Positions 42,627-51,653 are shown, counted from the first letter of the stretch. The stretch is DNA of 53,962 nucleotides from Bacillota bacterium (GCA_023412275.1 JAEYNY010000157.1:1-53962), one strand, 5' to 3'. The notes: generated by a model not told the origin, from the letters alone. Program-made: numbers and translations.

Positions 42627-42998
42627 TCAAAAAATCATTCTAATTGCTGCAAGTATCATAAATATTCCAAATATCTTACGAAGTATTTTTGAAGGGCATT
42701 TGTTCAGAAGAAAAGCTCCTAGAGCACCTCCTACAACACCTCCCACCATAGCCTTCCATGTTATGTTCCAATCTACATAATTATGAGAAAGATAGAAATA
42801 GGCACTCACAAGTGTCAATGGCAGAATAATAAGCAATGCAGTAGCATGTGCCTTGTGTTCGTCTGCGTCCAGCAGGAATACCATTGCGGGAACAGCTATA
42901 GTTCCCCCTCCCGATCCGAAAAGTCCGTTTGCCACTCCCGCAGCCATACCTATCAGGATGTATTTCAGATATCTTGCGGTTCTGCCTGAGAACGCCAT
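42627..42998 (-). CDS. TauE/SafE-type membrane protein, half-size (N-terminal half equivalent)
   Basis: The 123-residue, four-helix protein has IGMAAGVANGLFGSGGGTIA near the start and GGVVGGALGAFLLNKCPSK later. It matches one repeat of the sulfite/organosulfonate exporter family. The stop is clean and the next gene has its own Shine-Dalgarno, so the split looks stable rather than a recent frameshift. Confidence 0.8.
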   Translation of the reverse strand: MAFSGRTARYLKYILIGMAAGVANGLFGSGGGTIAVPAMVFLLDADEHKAHATALLIILPLTLVSAYFYLSHNYVDWNITWKAMVGGVVGGALGAFLLNKCPSKILRKIFGIFMILAAIRMIF

Positions 42999-43137
42999 TT
43001 AACAACCTCCAAAAATAATTACTTCTCATTGTTATTGTTTTATAATATATTTGATTATAAACTGGTAAAAATTCGTTAATCAGACATTTTACATGTTCAA
43101 CCTATGATAAAATGAATTAATGGAAGGAGCCTTACAT

Positions 43138-44451
43138 ATGACAAAACATAAGCCACACATAACACGCTCACTTATTTCTCTTTTATTATTGTTTTCATTT
43201 ATTTTTATTTACCCTGTTAGTGTTCAGTCCACAGCTGCCGGTCAGAATGTCCCAAAGAAAGACCTTGTTCTTGTAAAGGACTATACCAAAAACTTCGTCA
43301 TAGATATGAAATACGCCACCTGTAGCAATTTTACCGGCAAAACCCTTTATCCGTCTCCTACCTGCGTTCTTACCAAAGGTACTCTTGATAAACTTATCAA
43401 GGCGAATAACTTTGTTATGAAGCATGGTTATAAAATAAAAATCTGGGATGCATACCGTCCTCTATCCGTTCAGAAAATCATGTGGGATGCCACGCCTAAT
43501 AAGAAATACGTGGCGAACCCCTACGGCTCTGGCTCTAAGCACAACAGAGGTGCTGCTGTTGATGTCACACTGATAGACAGTAAGGGAAAGGAGCTGAAAA
43601 TGCCTACAGGCTTTGATAATTTTACCGAGAAGGCTTCTCCCAACTACAAGAAAATGACTTCAGAGGAAAGGAAGAATCTGACACTTCTCTCCAAGGCTAT
43701 GACCTCTTCCGGCTTTAAACCCATAAGCACCGAATGGTGGCATTATGAGGACACAGACTGGAAAAACTATAAAACTCAGGATGTATCTCTGAGCAGATTT
43801 GACAAAGTAAATTATACCTTAGATAAAAATAAGATTGGAAATCTGAAGTTTATCAAGGAAAGCAGTACTTCTCAGCTAATAGTTGTAACCTCACAATTAA
43901 TTAATTCTTCAAATGTTGTAATCAGTACATATGAAAAGAAAAATAATGTCTGGGTAAACATACATAAGGACATTCCCGGCTACATAGGTTTGAAGGGCTT
44001 TTCTTTAAATAAGCAGGAAGGCGATAAAAAAACACCGGTTGGTGCTTTTCATATAGGTACCTGTTTCTCAAAAACTTCGAACCTCGAAACCGGACTTAAT
44101 ATTTATAAATATGACTCAAAGGATGTATGGGTAGATGATCCGGGATCAAAATACTATAATACGCACCAACGTGAGCCTGTTAACGGTAGATGGAAATCCT
44201 CTGAAAACTTCAGCAAAGTTAAGAATGGTGTCTATGATGTATTTTTTAATATTGAGCACAATAATGCCAGAGTTAAAAACAAGGGTAGTGCAATATTTTT
44301 TCATATAGCCAATCCCACCGTCTCTATAAAATATACAAACGGCTGTGTTTCAGCAGACAGACAAAATCTGTTAAAAATCGTAAAATGGTTGGATAAGGAT
44401 AATAGTCCCATGATTCTGCAAGGGCCTTTATACGAGATAGGTAAATATTAG
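43138..44451 (+). CDS. Secreted VanX-type D-Ala-D-Ala dipeptidase fused to an L,D-transpeptidase domain
   Basis: The ATG at 43138 follows GGAAGGAG; an earlier ATG overlaps that signal. The 437-residue protein has a signal peptide (about 1-32). A peptidase M15D domain (about 40-215) has zinc ligands in SKHNRGAAVD (H135, D142) and EWWHYE (H202), as in VanX. A C-terminal domain (about 225-435) has the YkuD pattern: FFHIANP, then TNGCVS with C403. One half would cleave D-Ala-D-Ala and the other would make L,D-cross-links or act as a carboxypeptidase. Both act on peptidoglycan outside the cell. Each domain is recognisable; the fusion is unusual in my knowledge. Confidence 0.8.
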   Translation: MTKHKPHITRSLISLLLLFSFIFIYPVSVQSTAAGQNVPKKDLVLVKDYTKNFVIDMKYATCSNFTGKTLYPSPTCVLTKGTLDKLIKANNFVMKHGYKIKIWDAYRPLSVQKIMWDATPNKKYVANPYGSGSKHNRGAAVDVTLIDSKGKELKMPTGFDNFTEKASPNYKKMTSEERKNLTLLSKAMTSSGFKPISTEWWHYEDTDWKNYKTQDVSLSRFDKVNYTLDKNKIGNLKFIKESSTSQLIVVTSQLINSSNVVISTYEKKNNVWVNIHKDIPGYIGLKGFSLNKQEGDKKTPVGAFHIGTCFSKTSNLETGLNIYKYDSKDVWVDDPGSKYYNTHQREPVNGRWKSSENFSKVKNGVYDVFFNIEHNNARVKNKGSAIFFHIANPTVSIKYTNGCVSADRQNLLKIVKWLDKDNSPMILQGPLYEIGKY

Positions 44452-44528
44452 GTTGAATAATGGCATATTTAATTCTATAATTTATGTATCTGTGACAGGC
44501 TATAAAACTATATTGAGAGGTATAATTT

Positions 44529-45713
44529 ATGGATTCAAACAATAATAGCAGTGTTCTAAGGAGCAAGTTTTTCAGATACGGTTGTTACCTGCTTCTTGCT
44601 TTAATTATTATATATATGTTCGGTAAGATAAATTTCTTTATCTCGCCTTTTCAGAGCTTTGTTTACTCAATAATCTTCCCGATACTTTTCGGAGGGTTGC
44701 TATATTATATACTGAGACCAATAGTTTTAATGCTTGAAAAAGGCAGGATTCCTCATATCTGGGCAATAGTCCTTGCTTTTGTTATTGTTCTCTCTGCATT
44801 GATATTGTTAAGTTCCTATACCGGGTCAATTATTAAATCCCAGTTTAATGACTTTGCAAAGAGTTTACCTTTTTTGTATGAAAGGGCTGAAAATACTGTA
44901 AATAATCTTCTAAAGAGCAATTTACTTAGTTATTTTGATTTTTCAAGCTTTCAGACCTCGGATTTAGCAGATAAAGTTTCAAACTTCCTGCAAGGTGCTG
45001 CCAAGAGTGTAGGAAAAAACACAATTAACTTTATAGGCGCTATTACAAATATAGGTTCAGTAATTATTATATTGCCGGTCATTTTGTTTTATTTCTTAAA
45101 AGACGGACACAAGTTCATGCCCAGTGTAGTAAGGTTTTTCCCTGCTTCTCAAAAAGACAACATGAGAAAGATTTTAACGGATATAGATTTTGTACTGTCA
45201 AATTATATTGCTGGACAGCTTCTGGTAGCTTTCTTTATAGGACTTCTAATGTACATCGGCTATCTGATTATAGGCTTGAAATACTCCTTGTTACTGGCAA
45301 TATTCGCAATGATTACTTGTATTATTCCATTCTTCGGCCCATGGATAGGAATCATACCCGCAATACTTCTGTCATTGGCAGACAACCCTTTCATGGCAGT
45401 AAAGATATTTATAGTAATGACAATTGTTCAGCAGATAGATAATAATTTTATCTCTCCTCAGGTAATGAAAAAGAGTATGGACATTCACCCTCTGACAGTC
45501 ATTCTGCTATTAATGGGTATAATCCCTATATTCGGATTCGTTGGCTTGATAATAGTTATCCCTCTGTATTCTGCAATCAAGATTACAATTAAAAATATAA
45601 TTGAAATGTACTACCCCAAATATGCAGAAACCCTTAATCTTGACATGCCCGATGAACCTGAAAAGCCTAAGAAAACAGCAAAGTTCAGTTTCAAGAAGAA
45701 TAATCAAAATTGA
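44529..45713 (+). CDS. AI-2E family transporter
   Basis: The 394-residue protein has about eight membrane helices and the family motifs NYIAGQLLVAFFIGLLMYIG, IIPFFGPWIGIIPA and QQIDNNFISPQVM. Members of this family export small molecules or act as Na+/H+ antiporters. Substrate prediction from sequence is not reliable. GAGAGG precedes the ATG. It may be co-transcribed with the upstream VanX-LDT gene, 77 bases away. Its 3' end overlaps the convergent phosphoesterase gene by 23 bases. Confidence 0.88.
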   Translation: MDSNNNSSVLRSKFFRYGCYLLLALIIIYMFGKINFFISPFQSFVYSIIFPILFGGLLYYILRPIVLMLEKGRIPHIWAIVLAFVIVLSALILLSSYTGSIIKSQFNDFAKSLPFLYERAENTVNNLLKSNLLSYFDFSSFQTSDLADKVSNFLQGAAKSVGKNTINFIGAITNIGSVIIILPVILFYFLKDGHKFMPSVVRFFPASQKDNMRKILTDIDFVLSNYIAGQLLVAFFIGLLMYIGYLIIGLKYSLLLAIFAMITCIIPFFGPWIGIIPAILLSLADNPFMAVKIFIVMTIVQQIDNNFISPQVMKKSMDIHPLTVILLLMGIIPIFGFVGLIIVIPLYSAIKITIKNIIEMYYPKYAETLNLDMPDEPEKPKKTAKFSFKKNNQN

Positions 45714-46836
45714 TATTTATATCCAGTACTTCTGACCTGCTTCCGATACGGACTGTGGGGCCCCATGTTCCGTATCCGCAGGATACTATAAGATTAAAAT
45801 TATTGTCTTTGAGATAGCCGTTATCCTCTTCAAACATGCCACTTGTTACAAGACTTATAGGAAAAAACTGTCCCCCATGTGTATGGCCTGATAGCTGTAA
45901 ATCCACGCCTTCGTTCCTTGCTTCTGATAAGTCTTTGGGCTGATGGTCAAGGACTATAACTGGCAGGCTTTTATCTACACTCTCAAGAAGGTTACTAAGG
46001 TTTTCTCTGTGGTAACCGCTGGTGTCAGCCATAAAATCCTCACGTCCTACCAGATAAAAGCTGTTGTTAACCTTAACATATTTATCTCTTAGAACAACCA
46101 GTCCACTTTCCTCATACATTCTGGTTATTTCTTCAACATCGTTAGAATAGTATTCATGATTTCCCATTATGACATAAGCACCGAATCTGGTCTTAAGACC
46201 TTTCAGTTCTTCCAGCATATTTGCCTTCTTTACGGGTTCTATTTCTCTGTCAATTAAATCCCCTGTTATAACAGCTATATCCGGATTCAGGGAATTAATC
46301 TTTTCTACTGCCGTATGAAGCCTGTCCCTGCCTATAGTATCTCCAAGATGTACGTCTGAAATCATGGCACACTTTAACTTTTCCATATCTCCTGCTTTTT
46401 TATCAATACTAACATTATATGAAACTATCCTTGGCACAATTGCATTGTAGGTCCCAACAGCAAGTATAATCCCTACAAACAACACAACCGATGCTGCTAC
46501 AATCCAAGTTCTGTCCCTTAGGAAACCCGGAATAATATTCAGCTTTTTCCCAAGAATTCTGAAAATATCCATTATGACAACAAGCCCTATAAGGTAAACA
46601 AATGCAGCCAGCCAGTAGCCTCCCACCGTGTTAACTGCACGTCCAAGCCTGTCCGGAAGGTATTTGCCTCCTAGCATTCCCACGAAATACGTAGATGCAA
46701 GGACTGCAATAATAATCCAGTATGCATACTTGTTTACAGGAACCTTTGTATTTATGGATTTTAGTCCCCTAAGACCGATGTAATAATTGAGAAAAGCATA
46801 TGTAAGAAGTGCAAAACCTGCCGTTATCAGTCTCAT
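45691..46836 (-). CDS. Membrane-anchored metallophosphoesterase (YkuE-like)
   Basis: The 381-residue protein has about five N-terminal membrane helices (to about 130), followed by a calcineurin-like domain with SDVHLGDT, TGDLIDRE, MGNHEYYS, LDHQP and SGHTHGGQ. These provide the two-metal site. It resembles YkuE and related lipid-headgroup phosphoesterases. The orientation of the catalytic domain is uncertain. The gene overlaps the convergent transporter gene at its 3' end. Confidence 0.85.
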   Translation of the reverse strand: MRLITAGFALLTYAFLNYYIGLRGLKSINTKVPVNKYAYWIIIAVLASTYFVGMLGGKYLPDRLGRAVNTVGGYWLAAFVYLIGLVVIMDIFRILGKKLNIIPGFLRDRTWIVAASVVLFVGIILAVGTYNAIVPRIVSYNVSIDKKAGDMEKLKCAMISDVHLGDTIGRDRLHTAVEKINSLNPDIAVITGDLIDREIEPVKKANMLEELKGLKTRFGAYVIMGNHEYYSNDVEEITRMYEESGLVVLRDKYVKVNNSFYLVGREDFMADTSGYHRENLSNLLESVDKSLPVIVLDHQPKDLSEARNEGVDLQLSGHTHGGQFFPISLVTSGMFEEDNGYLKDNNFNLIVSCGYGTWGPTVRIGSRSEVLDININFDYSS

Positions 46837-46956
46837 TTCTTTCTCCTCTCTGTTTCATATGTTTATTAGAATAATTACCTTTATTTGCAAAAAAAATACC
46901 GCTATCTTTATATATTAATAGTAATTCTTACATATATAAAACATATTTTCAAGCAT

Positions 46957-46995
46957 AAAAAACCCTGCTCCGCTAAAGGGAAACAGGGTTTTTAT
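46957..46995 (-). terminator. Terminator after the helical-repeat protein
   Basis: AAAACCCTG (to 46966) pairs with CAGGGTTTT (from 46984). Six T (minus strand) follow. Confidence 0.75.
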
Positions 46996-47005
46996 ACACA
47001 AGTAT

Positions 47006-47629
47006 TTAGATTTGCTTTTTGATTTTAGCTTTGGCATCATCAAATGCTTTAACTACTGCATCCTCCTGAGCCTGCGTTATGGTTCCTGCCTTCACAAGAC
47101 TATCAAGGCTCTCTTTAATTGTATTCTTAGCGTCTTTTGAGGGTTTTAGGGCTTCGCATATTGCCTTTTGTTGGTCGGAGGTTATTGTTCCTGCTGTAAC
47201 AAGGCTATCCAATACATTAATATGCTTTTGATTTCTTCCCTTGAATGCACCTTTTTCACCGGAATGTTTTTGTGCCCTTGCATTTTCAAATGCCTTAATT
47301 ACTGCATCCTCCTGGGCCTGTGTTATGGTTCCTGCCTTCACAAGACTGTCAAGACTCTCTTTAATTGTATTCTTAGTGTCTTTTGAAGGCTTTAGGGCCT
47401 CACAAATTGCCTTTTGTTGATCGGAAGTTATTGTTCCTGCCTTTACCAGACTATCCAAAATGGCAGGCTTTTTAAATCCGCCCTTTCCTTTAAACATTTG
47501 TGAGTTGTGATATTTCGGTTTTGCTGTATCTGATGATTTTTCGGAATTAGTAGCAAAAGCAAAACCCATTGAACTGATTAAAATAGCCAGGCCTAAACCT
47601 ATTCCGATTAATTTTTTTGCATTTCTCAA
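47006..47629 (-). CDS. Secreted helical-repeat protein
   Basis: The 207-residue protein has a signal peptide (about 1-27) and two near-identical units of 60 residues (58-117 and 140-199). Each has two short helix pairs of the type LDSLVKAGTIT(S/Q)xQ...A. A basic linker (KHSGEKGAFKGRNQK) joins them. I do not recognise a named function. Similar small repeats occur in secreted proteins of clostridia. The linker and N-terminal KGKGGFKKP are Gly/Lys-rich, which may bind anions or cell wall. Confidence 0.65.
   Translation of the reverse strand: MRNAKKLIGIGLGLAILISSMGFAFATNSEKSSDTAKPKYHNSQMFKGKGGFKKPAILDSLVKAGTITSDQQKAICEALKPSKDTKNTIKESLDSLVKAGTITQAQEDAVIKAFENARAQKHSGEKGAFKGRNQKHINVLDSLVTAGTITSDQQKAICEALKPSKDAKNTIKESLDSLVKAGTITQAQEDAVVKAFDDAKAKIKKQI
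47033..47212 (-). repeat. Direct repeat, copy 2 (180 bp)
   Basis: Encodes residues 140-199 of the helical-repeat protein. Highly similar in DNA and protein to 47279-47458. Confidence 0.75.
47279..47458 (-). repeat. Direct repeat, copy 1 (180 bp)
   Basis: Encodes residues 58-117 of the helical-repeat protein. In-frame duplication of 47033-47212. Confidence 0.75.
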
Positions 47630-47812
47630 CTAAAATCACTCCTCCAATTATTTTTTTCGAATATTATATCCATGGTTATAGAATAGCCATCCTCTGTGTA
47701 GTTACTGTGAGATTTTTGTTAACAAAGTTTGAACTGGATGTTACAAGTAAATTTAAAGAATGTATACGCGTATTATGAATATATTTATAATAATAATCGG
47801 TTGGGGGTTTTT

Positions 47813-48814
47813 ATGAAATACATATATAAATCGGGAATTATAGTATCATTGTTCTTTATAATTCTTGCCATAACTACAATCTGTATAAGAGTAGACAATC
47901 AGAGTCACAAAACAAATATAATTGGAGGGTCTGTCAAAGAATTATCACAAATTAAAGAAACTGATGAGGTACTATCCCGACAAACAGTTTCCGTTATGAA
48001 AGAAAAGCGGAATAATTTCAACGAAACTTATTTCAGACCATCTTCATTAAAGTCACTAAATAACAATTTTATTGACTTTAACACTTTTTCAGAAACTTTT
48101 AAGGGAGGAACGGTTCCAGCTAAATTAATGGACACCCCTGTCAAAACAATTGTGAATTATTTCAGTGTCCTTCAGCAGGCTGAAAACCTTACAGATGAAA
48201 AAACAGGAGGTTGTGGCACCGTGGGTTATGCAAAAGAACCATACCCTATAGCATACCAGTTTCTTTCCGAAAGTAATAAGAAATCTATGCCTTACAGTGA
48301 CTATGTGGATTCCTTTCAGGGTATTGGTCATATAAACCTAATTAAATTAATCCCTGTAATAACCGAAAATCCTAAGGAAATCAAATACTTTTTGGAACTG
48401 GAAATTCTTGAAGGCACAAATACCGGGGGAACCTCTTTTAACTATTATTTTGCTGAAATTTCACTTGTAAACGCAAATAACAGGTATTATATTGATTCTC
48501 TTGTGCTGACTCCTGAGGATTTTTTCTGTGCAGCATACCACGGCTGGTCACAAAATGCAGAATCTTACGTTGAAATTGTATATGGAAATTGGTGCGGTTT
48601 GATTAAAAAACAGTATCCTCCTCAGCAAAATGATTTTACTAAGGAAATTGTCGTTGACGGAGTAAATGGAGACAAATACATGTTTAAGTTTGCAAAATTG
48701 ACCAATGGTACAGATTTTCTTATAAACACACTTGTACAAAAAGATGGTGCCTGGGTTCCTGTAAACATTGATGTTAACAAGTGTCTAGAAAAAATGAAAA
48801 AAGAAAAGGCATAA
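47813..48814 (+). CDS. Membrane-anchored protein of unknown function
   Basis: The ATG at 47813 follows a GGGGG run; longer readings lack a Shine-Dalgarno. The 333-residue protein has one N-terminal membrane helix (about 6-26), then a linker and a predicted alpha/beta extracytoplasmic domain (about 90-333), in which MDTPVKTIVNYFSVLQQAEN and GGTSFNYYFAEISLV stand out. The second half has aromatic-rich strands (FFCAAYHGWSQ, YGNWCGLI). I do not recognise the family. A DUF4829-like or NTF2-like lipid-independent sensor is possible but unproven. Confidence 0.55.
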   Translation: MKYIYKSGIIVSLFFIILAITTICIRVDNQSHKTNIIGGSVKELSQIKETDEVLSRQTVSVMKEKRNNFNETYFRPSSLKSLNNNFIDFNTFSETFKGGTVPAKLMDTPVKTIVNYFSVLQQAENLTDEKTGGCGTVGYAKEPYPIAYQFLSESNKKSMPYSDYVDSFQGIGHINLIKLIPVITENPKEIKYFLELEILEGTNTGGTSFNYYFAEISLVNANNRYYIDSLVLTPEDFFCAAYHGWSQNAESYVEIVYGNWCGLIKKQYPPQQNDFTKEIVVDGVNGDKYMFKFAKLTNGTDFLINTLVQKDGAWVPVNIDVNKCLEKMKKEKA

Positions 48815-48843
48815 CAGCTGTATTAACAGTTGTTATGCCTTTT
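48804..48843. terminator. Bidirectional terminator between convergent genes
   Basis: AAAAGGCATAACAGCTG (48804-48820) pairs with CAGTTGTTATGCCTTTT (48827-48843) with one G-T pair. The stem overlaps the last codons of the plus-strand gene. T-tracts occur on both strands. Confidence 0.8.
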
Positions 48844-48848
48844 GATTG

Positions 48849-49289
48849 CTATGCTTTTATGCTATTGTAAACTCTTTTTGCATATTCTTTTGCAGCTTTT
48901 ATATCGTTTGCATCAGGACTCTTTCTGTTTGCAAATATAAAAAACTTTCCCTTGCAACAGAATGATTCATCAACAACATTTATACCCTTTTCTTTTAAAA
49001 GAGATGTAATTGTAGCAATCGCTGAACCAGCTATACCCTTTCCGTTAGTTCCGAAAACAGCTACATTTTTAACTCTGTCTTTGTTTAAAGTTCTGACAAA
49101 TTCCAGTAATTTTTTATCAGGCTGTCCTGCGTATTCACCTGTACCGAGAAACAGCAAGGCAACGTTTTCAGGCGGATAAGCAGGGGGGATCTGTTCTGAT
49201 TTCAGTACATCATCCAGCTCCTCTGTAATTGCATCCGCAATCTTCTTGGTATTTCCACCCTTACTGTAATACAAAACCCATGTCTTCAT
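48849..49289 (-). CDS. Flavodoxin-family protein
   Basis: The 146-residue protein begins MKTWVLYYSKGGNTKKIADA, where SKGGNT fits the FMN phosphate loop (S/T-x-T/G-G-N-T). LFLGTGEYAGQPDKK and FGTNGKGIAG follow in the places of the flavin-contact loops. It should be a small electron-transfer or redox-sensing flavoprotein. The GTGEYAG loop replaces the usual aromatic W/Y pair context, so FMN affinity may differ. Confidence 0.8.
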   Translation of the reverse strand: MKTWVLYYSKGGNTKKIADAITEELDDVLKSEQIPPAYPPENVALLFLGTGEYAGQPDKKLLEFVRTLNKDRVKNVAVFGTNGKGIAGSAIATITSLLKEKGINVVDESFCCKGKFFIFANRKSPDANDIKAAKEYAKRVYNSIKA

Positions 49290-49329
49290 TGCAATCTCCT
49301 CTACAAATATTGTTATGTTTGTAAAAAAC

Positions 49330-50724
49330 TTATTGGTTCTGCCGGATATATTTGTCTATAGCCTCTGCTGCTTTTTTTCCAGCACCCATTGCCAATATAA
49401 CAGTAGCTGCACCGGTAACAGCATCACCACCGGCATAAACTCCACTCTTACTTGTAGCACCAGTCTCTTCTTCAACTATTATACCGCCCCATGATTGTAT
49501 GTCAAGTCCGGGGGTAGTAGATGATATAAGCGGATTTGGAGATTGTCCTATTGCAATTATGACTGTTTCAAGGTCTACTACATGCTCGGAACCTTTCTTT
49601 TCTACAGGACGTCTTCTTCCTGACTTGTCAGGTTCGCCAAGTTCCATTTCCACACATTCCATTCCTTTTACCCAACCGTCCTCTGTTCCTAGAATCTGCT
49701 TAGGATTAGTCAGAACCTTGAAAATTATTCCCTCTTCTTTTGCATGATGAACCTCTTCAAGTCTTGCAGGCATTTCTGCTTCTGAACGTCTGTATATAAT
49801 ATAAACATTCTCAGCTCCAAGACGCTTTGCGCTTCTTGCTGCGTCCATAGCAACGTTACCGCCTCCTACAACTGCAACATTTTTCCCTACGAATACTGGG
49901 GTATCGGTACTTGGGAATTTATATGCACCCATAAGGTTTATTCTTGTTAAAAACTCATTTGCAGAGTACACTCCGTTGTAGTTTTCTCCGGGAATCCCCA
50001 TAAAGCTTGGAAGACCTGCACCGGAGCCTATAAATACTGCCTTGTATCCTTCCGCTTTCAGATCTTCAACTGAAAGTACCCTACCTATAACCATATTTGT
50101 CTGTATATCAACTCCCAGATCTTTCACTGTTTGGATTTCCTGCTGAACCAAAGCCTTTGGCAAACGGAACTCAGGTATTCCATACATAAGAACACCACCG
50201 GGTACATGGAATGCTTCAAAAATTGTTACTTCGTATCCCATTTTTGCAAGGTCTCCTGCACAGGTAAGTCCTGCAGGTCCTGATCCTACAACAGCCACCT
50301 TTATACCATTACTTTCGGGCTTGTTAACGGAAGCCTTTACGTTCTGCATGTACCAATCTGCTACAAACCTTTCAAGTCTGCCTATTCCGACAGACTCACC
50401 CTTTTTAGCTCTTACGCACACCATTTCACATTGGGACTCCTGCGGACAAACTCTTCCACAGACAGCAGGCAAGCTGTTGGTTTCTCTTATTTTATTATAA
50501 GCTTCCTCAAATTTTCCTTCTGCTACAAGCTGGATAAACTCGGGTATCTTTACGTTAACAGGGCATCCGGAAACACATGGCTTATGTTTGCAGTTGAGGC
50601 ATCTCTGTGCTTCTTCAATAGCCATCTTCTCATCGTAACCCAGTGCAACCTCTTTAAAGTTCTTGTTTCTTATGTCCGGCTCCTGCTCAGGCATTTTTAC
50701 CTTAGTTAATGACATATTAGGCAT
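49330..50724 (-). CDS. nfnB: NfnB / GltA-like NADPH-binding flavoprotein subunit
   Basis: The ATG at 50724 follows GGGGGTG and overlaps the upstream gene by eight bases, giving 464 residues. The N-terminus has two iron-sulfur cysteine sets, CLNCKHKPCVSGCP and CGRVCPQESQCEMVC, followed by an FAD domain (GSGPAGLTCAGDLAKMGYEV) and an NADPH domain (VVGGGNVAMDAARSAKRLGA). This is the small-subunit-like glutamate synthase family. Next to nfnA it is best read as the NADPH-side subunit of the electron-bifurcating NADH-dependent ferredoxin:NADP oxidoreductase. Confidence 0.88.
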   Translation of the reverse strand: MPNMSLTKVKMPEQEPDIRNKNFKEVALGYDEKMAIEEAQRCLNCKHKPCVSGCPVNVKIPEFIQLVAEGKFEEAYNKIRETNSLPAVCGRVCPQESQCEMVCVRAKKGESVGIGRLERFVADWYMQNVKASVNKPESNGIKVAVVGSGPAGLTCAGDLAKMGYEVTIFEAFHVPGGVLMYGIPEFRLPKALVQQEIQTVKDLGVDIQTNMVIGRVLSVEDLKAEGYKAVFIGSGAGLPSFMGIPGENYNGVYSANEFLTRINLMGAYKFPSTDTPVFVGKNVAVVGGGNVAMDAARSAKRLGAENVYIIYRRSEAEMPARLEEVHHAKEEGIIFKVLTNPKQILGTEDGWVKGMECVEMELGEPDKSGRRRPVEKKGSEHVVDLETVIIAIGQSPNPLISSTTPGLDIQSWGGIIVEEETGATSKSGVYAGGDAVTGAATVILAMGAGKKAAEAIDKYIRQNQ

Positions 50725-51562
50725 TATTTGCACCCCCAAGTCTGCATACGTGTATATCAGTGGATTCTTTCTCCTGTTTTTTGTACATGTTTTGTCTTCT
50801 CATTGCTTCGTCAAAATCTACTTCATGTCCATCAAAGTCAGGCCCGTCTACACAAGCAAATTTTGTCTTTCCTCCGACTGTAAGCCTGCACCCTCCGCAC
50901 ATACCTGTTCCGTCTATCATTACGGGGTTCATGCTTACCAACGTCTTAATACCATATTCTCTGGTGAGGTTGCTGACAGCCTTCATCATTACAAGTGGCC
51001 CTATAGCAATAACCAAATCATATTTATTTCCTTCATCTATGAGTTGCTTTAATACATTAGTAACAAAACCTTTATTTCCGTTTGAACCGTCATCAGTTGC
51101 TACAATCAGCTTGCTGCTGACCTTTTCCATTTCTTCCTCAAGAATAATAAGATCTTTATTTCTGAAGCCCGTAATTGCATGAACTTCTGCACCAAGACTG
51201 TGAAGCTTTTTGGCTTGTGGATAGGCTATGGCACTTCCAAGACCGCCTCCGATAACAGCAACCTTTTTATAACCATCAAGATGTGATGCAATTCCCAAAG
51301 GACCTACAAAATCCAGGAGACTATCTCCTTCATTCATTTCAGCCAGCTCTCTTGTGGTCTTACCTACTATCTGATATATAATCGTAACAGTACCATTTTC
51401 CCTGTCATAATCAGCTATAGTAAGGGGTATTCTTTCTCCCCCTTCGGATATCCTCAAAATGATAAATTGTCCTGGCTCAGCCTTCTTTGCTATTAATGGC
51501 GCGTCTATAGACATTAAAACTACTGAAGGATTCAATACTTGTTTTTTTACTATTTTAAACAT
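50717..51562 (-). CDS. nfnA: NfnA / ferredoxin-NADP reductase-like subunit
   Basis: The ATG at 51562, seven bases after a G-run, gives 281 residues. RIPLTIADYD is the FAD-binding motif, VIGGGLGSAIAYPQAK the NAD site, and CGGCRLTVGGKTKFACVDGP supplies the [2Fe-2S] cysteines. This matches NfnA/SudB and dihydroorotate dehydrogenase electron-transfer subunits. The pairing with nfnB supports the Nfn call over PyrK. A good promoter lies just upstream. Confidence 0.88.
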   Translation of the reverse strand: MFKIVKKQVLNPSVVLMSIDAPLIAKKAEPGQFIILRISEGGERIPLTIADYDRENGTVTIIYQIVGKTTRELAEMNEGDSLLDFVGPLGIASHLDGYKKVAVIGGGLGSAIAYPQAKKLHSLGAEVHAITGFRNKDLIILEEEMEKVSSKLIVATDDGSNGNKGFVTNVLKQLIDEGNKYDLVIAIGPLVMMKAVSNLTREYGIKTLVSMNPVMIDGTGMCGGCRLTVGGKTKFACVDGPDFDGHEVDFDEAMRRQNMYKKQEKESTDIHVCRLGGANNA

Positions 51563-51623
51563 CCCAATTCCCCCCCAATTGATATTATGGTTTTGTAACA
51601 TTCTATAAGACATTCTAATTGTA

Positions 51624-51653
51624 ATTGTATAATTATGATGTACTAAAAGTCAA
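51624..51653 (-). promoter_or_regulatory. nfnAB promoter
   Basis: On the minus strand TTGACT (51648-51653) and TACAAT (51624-51629) are spaced by 18 bases, about 60 bases upstream of nfnA. Confidence 0.6.

Noticed and set aside
42262..42780. 172-residue plus-strand reading frame
   Set aside because: Antisense to both TauE-type genes, rich in Ile/Pro, typical of a shadow of membrane-protein codons.
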